A stretch of 64,000 nucleotides of DNA from Pomacea canaliculata. Lineage: Eukaryota; Mollusca; Gastropoda; Architaenioglossa; Ampullariidae. Made by a program: the position numbers and the translations under genes. Location: NCBI RefSeq assembly GCF_003073045.1, contig NC_037596.1, forward strand, positions 11,529,950 through 11,593,949. The letters are read 5' to 3'. Below the pieces are notes generated by a model. It had not been told where the DNA came from and searched no databases. It saw nothing but the letters and a program-made list of their open reading frames with translations. Below, one piece after another: positions 11,900 through 23,505 of the stretch (its first letter is position 1; every line of letters begins with the position of its first letter).

Positions 11900-12615
11900 A
11901 AGTATCACAAGAAAGATTATCTGTTTTAAAACTGTTTTGGGAAGGAGATGTGAGTGACTAAGGCTAAAACTGATATGGCAGGTAAGAAGAAATTAACATA
12001 ATTTAGTGAAATTGTACTTACAAAGAAGATTACTGCGAGACCAAGTGACTGAATCTTTTTTTTCTATGTTAAGATCAGTGGACTAAACTTCCGAAACAAA
12101 ATGTGAATTAAACACCTGTGCAAGATAACTTTAGCGCTCTGTTCATGGGGAAAAGCCTTTACCATAAAGATATTTCAAACTTTTATATTTTACAACTAAA
12201 TATGTTGTGTAACAATGTATCCAATAGTAACAAATCCGCAAATCCATCCATGAACTTTGGATATGATTATTTTTGGAAGGAAATTAAGCTACCAAATAAA
12301 TGTAATCTTCAACAACAAGCAGGAACTCCCAATCCAACTTCAATGAGAGAACATCCTGGAAACTGACCGCTTCACGTATCTGAGGAGCATTGTCAACAGG
12401 GACGGTAGATTTTCCATGATTATGCATCCCTACAATTGTCCATCTGTTGTTTGCTTTTGATCTTTTCTGCAGCTGCTCACGGAAGTCATCCAGTGAATCT
12501 TTGTCATATATATATATACATAAAAGTTCCTTGTGTCAGATTTTTATAGATTGATCAATGTCTTTCCTTGTCATTACTTTCCCGGTTTTATGTCAGACTA
12601 GTAGAAAATTAAAGT
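11900..12615. other. Intergenic, no gene seen
   Basis: Contains a short (TA)n run near 12,509-12,520. The DNA just before 12,620 should hold the promoter of ectodomain C, but no specific element is recognised. Confidence 0.5.
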
Positions 12616-12619
12616 GAAA

Positions 12620-14730
12620 ATGAACTTCCTGGCTGAACTAGACAAGAAGCAGGTGATGTCGCCGGTGGGTTGTATCGCTTTTATGTTGCTCATCTACCAG
12701 TCAACATGTGTACAAGAAAACTGTGAGTTCTTTTATTTTCTGCAATAAGTCTTGAAAAAGCTGTGGAAATAAATCAAACAACTAACTAGTTGCCTGTAAT
12801 AAGATAACTGCACAAATGATTCTATTTGCTGTTTATAGTACTATTCCTGAACCTTTCTTTAAAATGTTAATTTTTTTCAAAAACAAGTAGTACTCATACT
12901 GCAATTCTTTAGTTGAAATTTACCCTTAAGGCAGTAATATGGCTGATTTTGTTGTTTTATGTCTTTAGTCCACGTCTCATTCCGTCAAAAAAAGATCTCA
13001 GGATCTGATTTCGCTGATTCTTGTGTCGATCGTAAAACGAAAAATACTAAATCCCTAATAGTCTTTGAAAATTAAAACTGTTACTGAGTTAAATTATATC
13101 CCTTGCCTATAAATAATCACAGTTTAATTTATCCTTAACAATAGTAAAGGTGGCATTCAGCTTATTTCAATACACATACTAAAGTTTTCTTATCTTTTAT
13201 TTCCAGGCGCAGTATTGGAATTTCATAGGGTAAACAATGACCTTTTGACCGTCTTTGAAAACCAGACTGCTAATGTCTCATTTTGGATGAATGTGTCAGC
13301 CTGTGATCAAACAGATGAATTATTTAAAATCAAGATTCACACCAGAAAGTTTAGTGGCAGTCTTGAGTACGATGGAATGGTTACTTACTACAAAGAGTCT
13401 TGTACTGTCAGACCACAGAGATTTCTTTGATGCTCCACGCCAGCAGGTCCAGCAGAGCTCTACAGGAAAGTCAACCGAACTCACGTGCAAATAGAGTGGG
13501 AATGGAATATGAAAGACACAAAGTTTGGTAATTTTACAACCATTCGAAAGGAGCTAAAACTTCATGTTTCTTGTAAGTATGTGATTGTTGTTTTTGTCTG
13601 TAAAATACAGATTGGTATCCTCTCGTATGAATTATCATCGTTGCTGTCTTTATCTTCTTTTCTTTTTTATTATCTTGATTACGAAGATGGTCCTTATTTG
13701 TCTTGTTTAGTTTTCTATTCTAATGCTCCTTTTCTGTACGACATAAATCAATCAACAAACGAATTTGCATTAAATGTGTGTATGTGTGAGAAAGAGAGAG
13801 AGAGTGAGAGATTTGTGCTAGAACAAATCCTCTTTTCCACTTACACGGTGGGTTCTTAGTATAGACAAAAGTGTTAGACAAATGAGTGAATGCATATTAA
13901 TTCCTGTTTTATTTGTTTGAGCGCTTTTTTATATTTACAGATCCACCCAGTGTCACAAATCTCATGGTAGATGGAAAAGAAGCAAGAGGTAGCTTTGTTA
14001 TAAACGAGGGTACTGAGGTCAACATATCATGTTCTTTTGAGAAAGGAAATCCCTCCACGAACTTCCTTCTTCTAGATAAAAGAGGAAAGGAAATAAAAGC
14101 ATCTAGAGACGAACACCATTTGAACCTCTCCCTTGTTCTCCAATGCAAAGATGACTGGCCCACCATCAGATGTCAAGGAAGCGGCTCTGAGACGAACGAG
14201 TCTGTCTCTTTTCTTGTTAAGTGTGAGTGAGAAGTAGTTAATTTTATATAAAAAAAGATCAACTTTAGTTTTTGAAAAAAAAAACATGTCAGACACGGAA
14301 TATTTATATCTAAAAATGCTAATTGTGAGTGAAGCATTGCTAACTGTAAAGCCAGATGATGCTAAATAAATAACACTCAACAACATTAAAGCATCGTTCT
14401 AAATGCTTATTGTTCTGTTTAATTAACATTTTTCAGGCCGTCCTCAGTTTGTCGACAAGTACCCCAAGGTTGTGGAGACTGCAGCAAACATAAAGTGGAT
14501 ATTAACCGTAAAAGCCCACACAACTGTCATTCAAAAATGTCTCTTGATGTCGCTAACATTAGGAGAGAATTCAAACAGAAAAGTCAAATGTACCCTGACT
14601 GGTGACCCCCCTGACCTGCTGCTGATTGTCTCCCTTGACAAGGAGGATGTGGCAAGGGGAGGAAACTGGGAGCTATCTCTCCACAATGAGAAAGGCTCAT
14701 CAGACACATTAGTGTTTAACATACAATCAC
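12620..14730 (+). pseudogene. P-family receptor ectodomain C (SP + N + Ig2 + Ig3) with an internal stop
   Basis: Four exons: signal peptide 12,620-12,722 (hydrophobic core VGCIAFMLLIYQ), N domain 13,207-13,572, Ig2 13,941-14,222 and Ig3 14,437-14,730. All junctions are phase 1 and all internal exons are multiples of three. The N exon has one in-frame TGA at 13,428-13,430 in the place of a glycine codon in relatives E, F and G (xGCL..GP), most simply GGA to TGA. The frame continues afterwards with CSTPAGPAELYRKVNR and HVQIEWEW, so the lesion looks young. Ig2 and Ig3 are open. No membrane or tail exon follows. The copy is probably dead or yields only a short secreted fragment. Confidence 0.65.
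13785..13810. repeat. AG-rich microsatellite
   Basis: A short GA-repeat in the intron between the N and Ig2 exons of C. Confidence 0.6.
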
Positions 14731-14785
14731 GTGAGTATAGTTTCAAGTTTGTATTAATAACTTCTGTAGAAACATTAGTGTTTAA

Positions 14786-15440
14786 TTACACATAGCTCAC
14801 GGGCCGCCCACAGATAGCCGAAAGCACTGTGTTCCGCAGAAGAAATCACTGCAACAGGTGGTCGGCACATTGTTGTAAACATAGTAGACTCTGAGCTTGT
14901 AACCCTGTGCGTAAATGAATGAATACCTAAGGGAGGCAACACTGGAACCTTTAGGAATTGTTCCACCATAAATTACTGAAAGGCTGAAAAACTCAACAAA
15001 TCAGATATATTGTTGTGTTTGAAAGTAAGCGAAGTTTTGTTTATCATGCGCCATATCGACATTCGTTGCGAGTTACTCAATTCGACCTGGATTTGTACTC
15101 AACCGAAAAAGGGTTAGGGTTAGAAAACAACAGTAAGTAATATTTAAATTTAAATGTATATTCTAATAAACTATATGACTGTTTTGTACTTTTGTGTGTT
15201 TGTATATATTTTATAAATATTATTTTCTTAATGTCGCACTTTTGACCTACTTTCTGATTTGTGAATTCTCTGTCCCATACAGTTACAGTCTTTGTGTTAA
15301 TTTTACTACAAGAAAACAAAGCGATTGTTGTTTTTATTGTAGGTTAGTAAATATAATTTTTTTTTTTAAATACGGGTCAAAATTTCATTTGCGGGCATTC
15401 GCCGCTGCGTGTACGTGGGCATGGCAGTCGCGTAAGCTAT
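14786..15440. mobile_element. Unclassified ~650-bp insertion behind Ig3 of C
   Basis: Copy 1 of the repeat unit reads 'gtgtttaacataccatcac'; here the same host DNA is split, with 'gtgtttaa' ending at 14,785 and 'cataccatcac' starting at 15,445. The ends are roughly inverted (TTACACATAGCTCACGGG; the right end on the other strand reads TTATATAGCTTACGCG). The flanks TTAA/ATAA could be a 4-bp target duplication. It includes GGGTTAGGGTTAG near 15,112, two telomere-type units. No transposase frame is seen. Family unknown. Confidence 0.5.
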
Positions 15441-15745
15441 ATAACATACCATCACATGAGTTTAGTTTCAATTACTATTAATAGCTTCTACAAAACATGA
15501 AAAAGTAGACATTATTAGATACTAAGAAATGCTACAGAAAATAAACTTCTATATTTTTAAAAGGATCAGAGAGGATACTAACAGTCACGAATATTTTTGC
15601 ATTGTTTTGACGTTTATGAATGGCTTATTTTGTTGCTGCTAGAATTTCGAGTCTTATGAACAGAAATGTATGTGTATATTTCATTTAATTTCACAATCGC
15701 CGTTATAAATTTGAACATAATTATAAGATTTCATAAGATGGTTGG

Positions 15746-16609
15746 AAAAACCGTATTTTCTACACAATGTTTCGATTAAAATTAACTAGAGAAGGGACAA
15801 TCAACCGTCAACTGGGCAAGCTGGCACCATATCGGCCTCCGACGTTCACGACACCGTCTACCTACCCCATTCAGCACTGGTGTCCGGTCGGTGGTAACGA
15901 AAACATACGCCATCCTTACGTGGGCGACCGCGATTCCCGGGTACACTTACCGCCAGGGGAGATAAACATTTGTACCCCTTTTCGTCCAGCTCAAAGCCGG
16001 GTATCACCCCAAGGCTACCACCGCCCCCTTTGATGTCTGTATTACCAGCTCCGGCACTGTTTACATGTCCAAGGTCGAAGGGGATGACCAGATATGCCCC
16101 ACAGAAAGGAGGATACGCCCCTCAGGTAGAGAGAGACGACCCAGTCTCGTACAGCGTGAAAACTTCCCTCTTCCGGATGGCAAGCTTGCGATCGGAAGGT
16201 CCGTCTTGAAGAGACGAGGGAAAGTGTCCGAGGGAAGTAGCGAATTTATAGTGTACCAGAAGTCTACACCAGCACCAGTTAGACTTGAATTATTAGTGAA
16301 TGTGAAGAAGTGACTTATGAACACTGGATTTTTAACGGTGAACTGTGATTATTGTATAATCATTGTGAACGTGGGATTATTACCTGTGTGAACTTAACGA
16401 GGAGAGACAGCGAGAGAGCTACGTTCTTAAGATTATGTTTGAGCATGCTTGTGAACTATTCCTGTATATATATGTATGTACTCTTTTGGTATTCTTTAAT
16501 TCATATTGAGGTATTTACTCATTGATTGTGCTGTAAAAAGGTGTGGGCGAATGCTTGTGTATTCAGAAAGTATCCATTGCACGACAGAGCCCACTTTTAG
16601 ACCTTTACA
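15746..16609. mobile_element. GC-richer insertion of unknown family (~860 bp)
   Basis: Compared with copies 1 and 2, about 860 bp of clearly GC-richer DNA interrupts the conserved flank. ATGGTTGG occurs on both sides (15,738-15,745 and 16,610-16,617), which may be a target duplication or chance. About 60 bp of the host sequence present in copies 1 and 2 is missing at the junction. Open frames of 80-90 codons have no recognised domain. It is probably an old mobile-element fragment; the class cannot be told from sequence alone. Confidence 0.45.
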
Positions 16610-16616
16610 ATGGTTG

Positions 16617-16960
16617 GTTATAATTTTAAAGCGAAGAATTCGTCATTGTTTAATTCTGCACAGTAGCCTAAGGAGCAACACTTCCTCCATTCTACAGAGT
16701 AGTATGCTACACTGCGAGTGTAGGAAGATTTCACCAATTAATTACTAATCTCAACGATTATTCCTGCGCATGTGTAAAAGAAATCTTTGCGAATACCTTT
16801 TGCGAGCGTCCACTCGAGAAACACTTATTTTTGACTACTTATGACACGGATTCCATGTTCTACTCCGACACTTTTGGAAAACCAACTGAAATGGTGAGTA
16901 GCCTGTAGAAAGGAGGGTATTAACAGTCACTAGCGTCGAAAAGAACGAAAATTGACTTCT
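16617..16960 (+). other. Conserved exon-like block, copy 3
   Basis: Matches 1,320-1,665 and 10,785-11,110. The short frame TTYDTDSMFYSDTFGKPTEM sits before GTGAGT near 16,893. Confidence 0.35.
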
Positions 16961-16969
16961 ATTACGGTA

Positions 16970-18250
16970 AGACCAAGTGCTCCACTTAGAGCTCACGTTG
17001 ATGTAGACGATGAAAGCGTCAAAACAGTCTGAAGAGTATCATAGATGCACCATCTAAGGCGAATTATGGAGATGTACTGGTCAAAATAGTTAAAATTTTA
17101 AAACCAACCGTTTTGCTGTATCAGTCACGAAAAATCTGTCGAATATCCCTTTATATTGCAGTGAATGCTAAATTATACTAAATACAAAATATATAATACT
17201 AAGATAATGACCAGCGTAGTATACACCAAAGTGAGATTGATTTCTTAAATTATTTCTTCAATCGGAAGAATGACACATCACTGATTACTTACTGTGCCTT
17301 TACAAGACGTGTGCATGAGCAAAAGCAGATGGTAAAGGGAGGCAAGTGCAGGTCTAGACTGGCTTTGCTATTCACTGATTCTTCTCCCTAAGAAAAGCTG
17401 TATATAGAAATACAAAAATAGTTTTATATGATAAATTTAAGAAAATGCCTAAGTCATTTGTGGATAAAAGACCCATAAAATCACAAAGCTTTTAGTTTTC
17501 AGATATGCTGGATAAATTGAGAACAGCATTAGTTTAATTTAATTTCAATGGTTTCTGTAATGATTTCAGACCTTATTTCTAATACAAAACTAACAAATCA
17601 GACTGGGTTTTATTTATCAGTTACGAAAATTTTTTAAAGACGCAATGATGGGCAAGTAGAGGCTGAAAGAGGCGAAAAAGTTTTCGAAAAAGGAATTTCC
17701 CTATAAAACATTTATTAAATATTCTAAGTTAAATATCAGAAACTGTCCAATTTTTACAATACTTTTTCTACATTTTAATAATCTTTTTTTCATCTAGATT
17801 ACTGGCACTTAAGACTATGCAGGGTAAATTATTTCACAGGAAAGGCTAAAAAAAAAAAAAGATCAATAGATTTGTGATGCATTAGTTTTGAATTTTTATA
17901 AAATCGAATAAGAGAAAGGAGAAGACAATAAAACCAAAAAAGGCTATTCTTCCCACCTACCAACTGACACTGTAAGTCACCCAACCAAAAAACAAAAATT
18001 AAAAAAAAATAACTTTTTAGTATATCTGAAAGTTTGACAAAAGTGGCATAAAAACAGATCGTCTTATAGTCACCAGGGATTGATGTTTGTCATCTATTAA
18101 TAGTATCACAGCTTCACAAGGAAACCGCGCGACTGCTCCAGCTCAACATGTATCGCCCTTTTAGTTTCCTTGTTATAGTTTCATAAGTGTGTGGTGATAG
18201 TAGAATGTTATTCACTGAGAACTTTCTGTGATGGACTAGACAAGGCACAG
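16970..18250. other. Intergenic, no gene seen
   Basis: AT-rich with A-runs near 17,850 and 18,000. No domain-bearing frame. Presumed promoter-proximal DNA of D at the right end. Confidence 0.5.
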
Positions 18251-18253
18251 AAA

Positions 18254-20610
18254 ATGTGGTCTACTGTAGGCGTTGTGTGTGTCTTGCTCATGCACCAGGC
18301 AGTTTTTTTACGAGAAGAAGTGTGTAAGTTCACCTTTTTGGGGGATTTCTCTATTCCAGCTCATTCCAACGGAACTTTTTTGTCAGGGCATGAGAGTTTT
18401 GGGGTTTTTTTTTTTGGTTTTTTTTGGTTCTTTGCATTATTTTATTAATACTATAATATTTCTACCAGATTAGTGAGTTCCAAACTGCCAGTACTTCCTC
18501 TAAGTAATTTTTAAAAACATTTTTGTTCATTCCAGAGGTTTCCTTTTAGCTGGCATTTTGCTAAGAGTGATAGCAGGATATGATTTTAGAAATCTGATGG
18601 TTAATTTTAATTTTGTTAAAAAAATATAATTTTACTGTAAATGATGACAAGATCAAGAGAAGATTTAAGAAAAATGAGTTAATCAAAATAATATCTTTAT
18701 TAGTGAAAACTGCTCAAAAGCAAAGCATATTACTCTATAAATTTTGTTACTAGTCAACGTTTTAACAAATAATTTGGTTACAATTTTTCTTGCAGGTACT
18801 GACTTGAATTTTTACACTCTTACGAATGATGTTTTATCAGTTGATGAAAACGACTTTGTCAACGTGACATTCTGGATTAAGGAGTTGGCATGTAACCAGA
18901 CGAATACTTTACATAAAGTGACAGTTCATACCCAGATAAACACTGGTGTTCATGAGTATGACGGAAGGGTAACATCCAGTGAGGGCAATTGCTCTGGAAG
19001 ACTGTCTATTCAGTGCATCAGTCTGACAGGTCCAGCAACGTTGTACAAACCAGTGAATCGATCTCATGTGCAAATCGAATGGGAACTGTCGTCAACACCG
19101 TCTGATGATTTGATATCAATACAGAAGAAGCTCAATGTTTTTTGTGAGTATATCATACGGTTCTTATGTACTCCCTGATCGATGCTTCCACTTCCTTTTT
19201 CTTTGTTTGTTTGTTTTTTTTTTAATCATTCTCCATTTCGTCTCTCTTTTTATCTATTTCTTCTTCCTTCTTGTGTTATTCATCTTTCATAAATTAAATT
19301 TGTATGAAACACACTAAAACTTGTTAGAGTGTGTACTCATGTGAAGAATTTGTCTGCTTCATCGAACTATATTGCCAGTAACACCAGTAATAAAAAATCT
19401 GTTTTCATTTGTACGTAAATTCTAATGCTTTTTACAAGCATAAACACTGTTTTCTGTACCTTTTTTTATTACAGATCCACCTGCTGTCAAAAGTCTCACT
19501 GTAGACAAAAGTGAGGTCAGTGGTAATTGTCTTATTAATGATCTCCAAGAGGTTAGCATCTCCTGCACCTTTCACCCAGGAAACCCACCTCGCAAATTAT
19601 TTCTGTTTGATAAAACTGGAAATGAAATAAAAGCTACTAGAGGAGAAGACTATCTCAACCTGTCCCTTACACTCCGGTGTGAACACGACTGGCCCACAGT
19701 CCGATGTGAAGGAAGTGGCTCGAAAACTATTAAGTCTGTGTCTTTCCTTGTCAGATGTAAGTAGCCAGTTCTTATTGATACTAGGAGAAGTTTCAGTTGA
19801 AATGCGCGAAAATGCACATTAGCATGTTTGTGAGATTGTTGTCACAGATGTATTTATAAGTTTTCAGTAGCTAACCAGTCTGTTCTTTAGTGTAAAACAT
19901 GGTTGCGGTTATTTGTTCGTAGGTAACTGTGTGTTGTTTTGGGGGAATGATGGAGAGAAGAACAAAGGGCACTCAAGCAGAAGAATGTATGTGTCGTCTG
20001 GAGAATTAGTCTTTAGGGAGTAGACTCCAGGCAGATGTTAAAAGTAACTATACTCTAACATTTCAACAGACTATTCTAGTATATAAGTAGCCTTCCATCT
20101 ATAATTAACGCGTTAGGAATAATTTAGCTTTTGTCTCTCTTGTGCTTAGGGTGACTGCTGTGCAAGTTAATTGATACAATCTATTACCATCCCTACCGTC
20201 ACATTTTATGTATATCAGGTTTAACCAACAGCACTTTTAGATATTTCAAAAATGCTAAAAGCAAATTATGCATCATATCAAAGATTTGACATTTTCTTTG
20301 TTTTGTGTAATTTTTTCAGGTCGTCCTCAGTTTATTGACAGGTATCCAACAGTTGTCTATAGCGGAAGAGACTACCGTTGGACATTTAAAATAAAGGTCC
20401 ACACTACCGTCGTAGAGAAATGTCTTCTGACATCGTCATCTAGAAACAATTCAAACATCTTAGTGAACTGTACCCTGATTGGTGACCTACCTTACCTGCT
20501 TTTGACTCTTGTCATATCTGAAAATAATAGTCTTAAAGGAGAAAATTGGTCATTAGGTCTACGTGTTGGAGGAGGTTTTTCAGAGACACTAAACTTCAGA
20601 ACACATGCAA
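18254..20610 (+). CDS. P-family receptor ectodomain D (SP + N + Ig2 + Ig3)
   Basis: Four open exons: signal peptide 18,254-18,323 (MWSTVGVVCVLLMHQAVF), N domain 18,796-19,143, Ig2 19,475-19,756 and Ig3 20,320-20,610. Internal exons are 348, 282 and 291 nt; all junctions are phase 1 with good AG/GT borders. The ATG at 18,254 is chosen because the longer upstream frame begins with GTG. N has FVNVTFWIKELAC and EYDGR. Ig2 has SISCTF, GNPP and CEHDWPTVRC. Ig3 has RPQFID and a divergent end in which W-x-L is kept but N-x-x-G-S is changed. No stop or frameshift is seen, but no membrane or tail exon is found before E begins at 23,506. It may be secreted, incomplete or spliced to a distant tail. Confidence 0.65.
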
Positions 20611-21790
20611 GTAAGTATAATATAAGATATACTTTATGTTACTGGACGACTGAAATGAACAGTAAATTTTAATCTAAATAAATCATGCAAACATTTTCTT
20701 AAGATAAATATCTATTAACCTACCTTCAAAAGCATCATAGGGCTAGTCACAACTGTTGAAAAGAATAAACTGTTTCATGAAAATCTCAGCCAAGATTATC
20801 TTGCGTGTACTTCATGCTTACAAAATCTTTACAGAAACTAGACTGTAACACATCATGTCCATTAAAACTGTTATTTGTCTGATATTAAGAGATGAAATGC
20901 TGCTATTTGTAATTTTTACTAAAGAAACCATAAAGATATTGTCTATTCGGAAACATCTAACTTTAAAGATACTTCAAGACCTGTGTGATCGCATTTGTTG
21001 CCACACATTTAGAGAATCTTGATTGGAGTAAAAATATGTTTTCCTGCAGTCGCTTGATCGATGTTCAGCCGCTTTTGATGCAAGAATGCAATGGTTGGGC
21101 TGTATACAGCACGCAGGTTTTATACAACACACACAAACAAAAATACATACCACTCATTGAGTTCATGTTATTAAAAAGACATATTTCTTGCTTTAAGGCG
21201 ACAAACACTTCTATCCGTTTATCACTACCTCCTGGGGCACCATCCGTTCGGGGGTGGGCGGGGTTACCCCTTCTCGCCACTCCTAATGTCGACGTTGACT
21301 AATTGCTTCGCCAAAAGCAGAGAGGTGTCATCGGGTAACTCGGCGGGTGGGGCATGGGAAAACGGCGTCGGCTAAACATTTTCATTGATACGTCGGATGA
21401 GGAGGGATGCGATTCTCTACTCACTATATTCTTGATTGACCCCTTCGTAGGGGAAATCAACAGGGGTACTCTCTCAGCGTCGAGGAATCTGATGGCTAGG
21501 GAGCACTGAAGGAAATATATTTCTGAATAATGAAGGTAAGGATTTGCAGAAAGGTTTTTCTTTATGGCAGTGAAAGTACACTGCATAAAAATAATTTCTT
21601 TTCGTTTCTCTGATGGTTAATTAAGTCTATAATTTTAATTGATTTGTCATAATTTTAGCTTATTTTTACGTTGATTTCTTTCAGCTTTTCCGTTGTTTTC
21701 TTTAGTAGCAGTAGTATAAGCATTATCAGTAGTAGCTTTTCTGTTAACTACACACAAGCTTTCTCAAACATCACCAATTGTTCGACAACG
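20611..21790. other. 3' flank of D
   Basis: No further P exon is recognised. Positions 21,195-21,520 are unusually GC-rich (gggtgggcggggttacccc and similar) and unassigned, possibly a mobile-element fragment. Positions 21,630-21,790 match the 3' flank of E at 26,820-26,985. Confidence 0.45.
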
Positions 21791-21794
21791 GCAT

Positions 21795-22140
21795 CCCGCA
21801 TCTTTTGTATTTATGATCATGTGTTGGCATGTGAATTTTAACTCTTGTAGTATGGCTTCAGGTACGCGATGCCTGCACGAAGAACCAATCGTCACCGCAA
21901 CTCATTTATTATGTGCCCTTTACTGGTTATCTCTTCTTACCGTGATCTTGTATTGCGATGAGGTGACGTAAGGTCACCAACTGTATCTACTATTTTGCAG
22001 GAAGAGTGAGTGTGTGTGTGTGATAGAGGACAGAAATTGTTTTAATATGTATATGTATTATTATCTCTGTATATTGCTAGTACAAGCACTATCTGAAATT
22101 GACCTTGTGAATAAATAAAGTTGTACTTAATTGAATTGAA
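21795..22140 (+). mobile_element. LINE-like 3' end inserted behind D
   Basis: The D and E flanks are collinear on both sides (about 21,630-21,790 with 26,820-26,985, and 22,140 onward with about 27,000 onward), but D carries about 350 extra bp. The extra piece ends in AATAAATAAAGTTGTAC then TTGAATTGAA, the tail style of non-LTR elements. No ORF2 frame remains, so it is a 5'-truncated copy. Confidence 0.45.
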
Positions 22141-22759
22141 TATTCCCTTTTTTTAAAAGGGCATTAGCTTATATGTTAGATGTTGATGTAGAAATGTGAA
22201 GTGGACTTAGAAGGTTGGGCCTTTGTTTCACTTGTACGTCAAGTGAACATGGTTAACAACAATATCAACACCAAAGCCGAAAAACAAATTAAGATTTTCT
22301 CTTAAAACAGTTGGTGATCATATTAATAATTTTAAGAAAGTACCTCTAAAACCCCTTCTGAGGAGTAGGTAATCTATGACAAGTCAAATATGCCCTTTCT
22401 TTCATTACCTAAAATGAAAATGTAAAACTCTAAACAAAATGACTAATAGAAACGTCAAACCCGCCAGTTGAAAACTTAGAAAGGATGGAAGAAACATGTG
22501 TGAAGCACAAAGTTTTTCACTGAGAAAATATGTTCGTTTACAATGGAAATTAAAATGTTTTAGCTTTGAGTATGTTACACGCGTACTGTGGCTTTAAATG
22601 TCTGAAGAATACAAATTTTACGAGCACTTATAATGTAAGACAGTTAAAGTTTTCTTAAGTAGCTTAAAACGTTTCTTCTAGAGATCATTTCTCTAAAACA
22701 CCCTGCCGGTTTTTATGAGAAAATAGTTAATAAAACAATGAGCTAATGCATGCACTTGT

Positions 22760-23310
22760 CAACCTCCACCAAACAACTGTGTACAAATAATTTGTGAAAT
22801 CTTGTTGATAGCATTCTCACATTTAACATCGTCGCCTGGTATGGTCACCTCCTCGTCGAAGACAAGACAAGGCTGGCCAGAGTTATCCACCAGACAAATA
22901 AAATTATTGACACACCACAGCTGCCACTTTCTGACTTGCACCTTCATGAAGTCAGAAAGATGGCACATACCACCACCTCAGACCAATCACACCCTTTTCC
23001 TTCCAACTTTTAGCTGTTGCACTGAAGCACGCGCTACAAAGTGTCACGTGCGCTAAATAAAAGGCACAAGGACTCGTAGGTACCAATATTACCTGGCGTC
23101 CTCCTTAGTTTATGTGTATGTGTGAGAAGGTATAGGTGTGCGTGTGTTAAATGTCTTGTATGGGTATGGATGTCTGCCCGTTATGCTATATATATATATA
23201 CTCATAGTTGTATTTGTGTAATGACTGTGAGCAAAAAGAAACTTTCTGTCCAAGATTTCCTCGGCAGACAAAAAAGTTTAATTTGACTTGATTAGATAAA
23301 CAATAAAGAC
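22760..23310 (+). mobile_element. LINE 3' end (C-terminus of ORF2), decayed
   Basis: The plus strand reads FNIVAWYGHLLVEDKTRLAR, then IHQTNKIIDTPQLP and TSDQSHPFPSNF. This is the typical ORF2 C-terminal layout of jockey/CR1/L2-type LINEs (Y/FGN..KKLxRVVxxAxKI...DxSHPLHxxF). Frame breaks follow. The piece continues through a TG- and TA-rich 3' region to about 23,310. Clade assignment is tentative. Confidence 0.6.
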
Positions 23311-23505
23311 ACTATAAAAGCTGAGGAACTACAAAGTCAAACGGATAATTTTCATCTGCTTGAAAGGACATAAATATTCACGAGATTACAGGGAGGAAGA
23401 AATCTGTATCTGCTTATATTAAAGGACACACACGCTATTTCGCTTCCATACTGCTCAGCTCAGAGGCATGCAAAGAGAAACTTCTTTTGAGAACCAGCAT
23501 TCAAA

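Larger units (their letters stand above)
9440..11900 (+). repeat. P-cluster tandem repeat unit, copy 2 (ectodomain B)
   Basis: Collinear with 1-2,420 through the Ig2 exon, Ig3 exon, exon-like block, fossil Ig3 and distal flank. The distal flank matches to about 11,850 ('gcgtatagatatgattattta' and following). Confidence 0.75.
13860..16970 (+). repeat. P-cluster tandem repeat unit, copy 3 (ectodomain C), interrupted
   Basis: Same order as copies 1 and 2 but broken by insertions at 14,786-15,440 and 15,746-16,609. Similarity ends near 16,965, before the place where the fossil Ig3 would be expected. Confidence 0.65.

Noticed and set aside
15112-15124. Interstitial telomere array
   Set aside because: Only two TTAGGG units; too short to be more than a chance or element-internal motif.
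18191-18253. Longer N-terminus of D starting upstream of 18,254
   Set aside because: The upstream frame begins with GTG, not ATG; the ATG at 18,254 gives a normal signal peptide.
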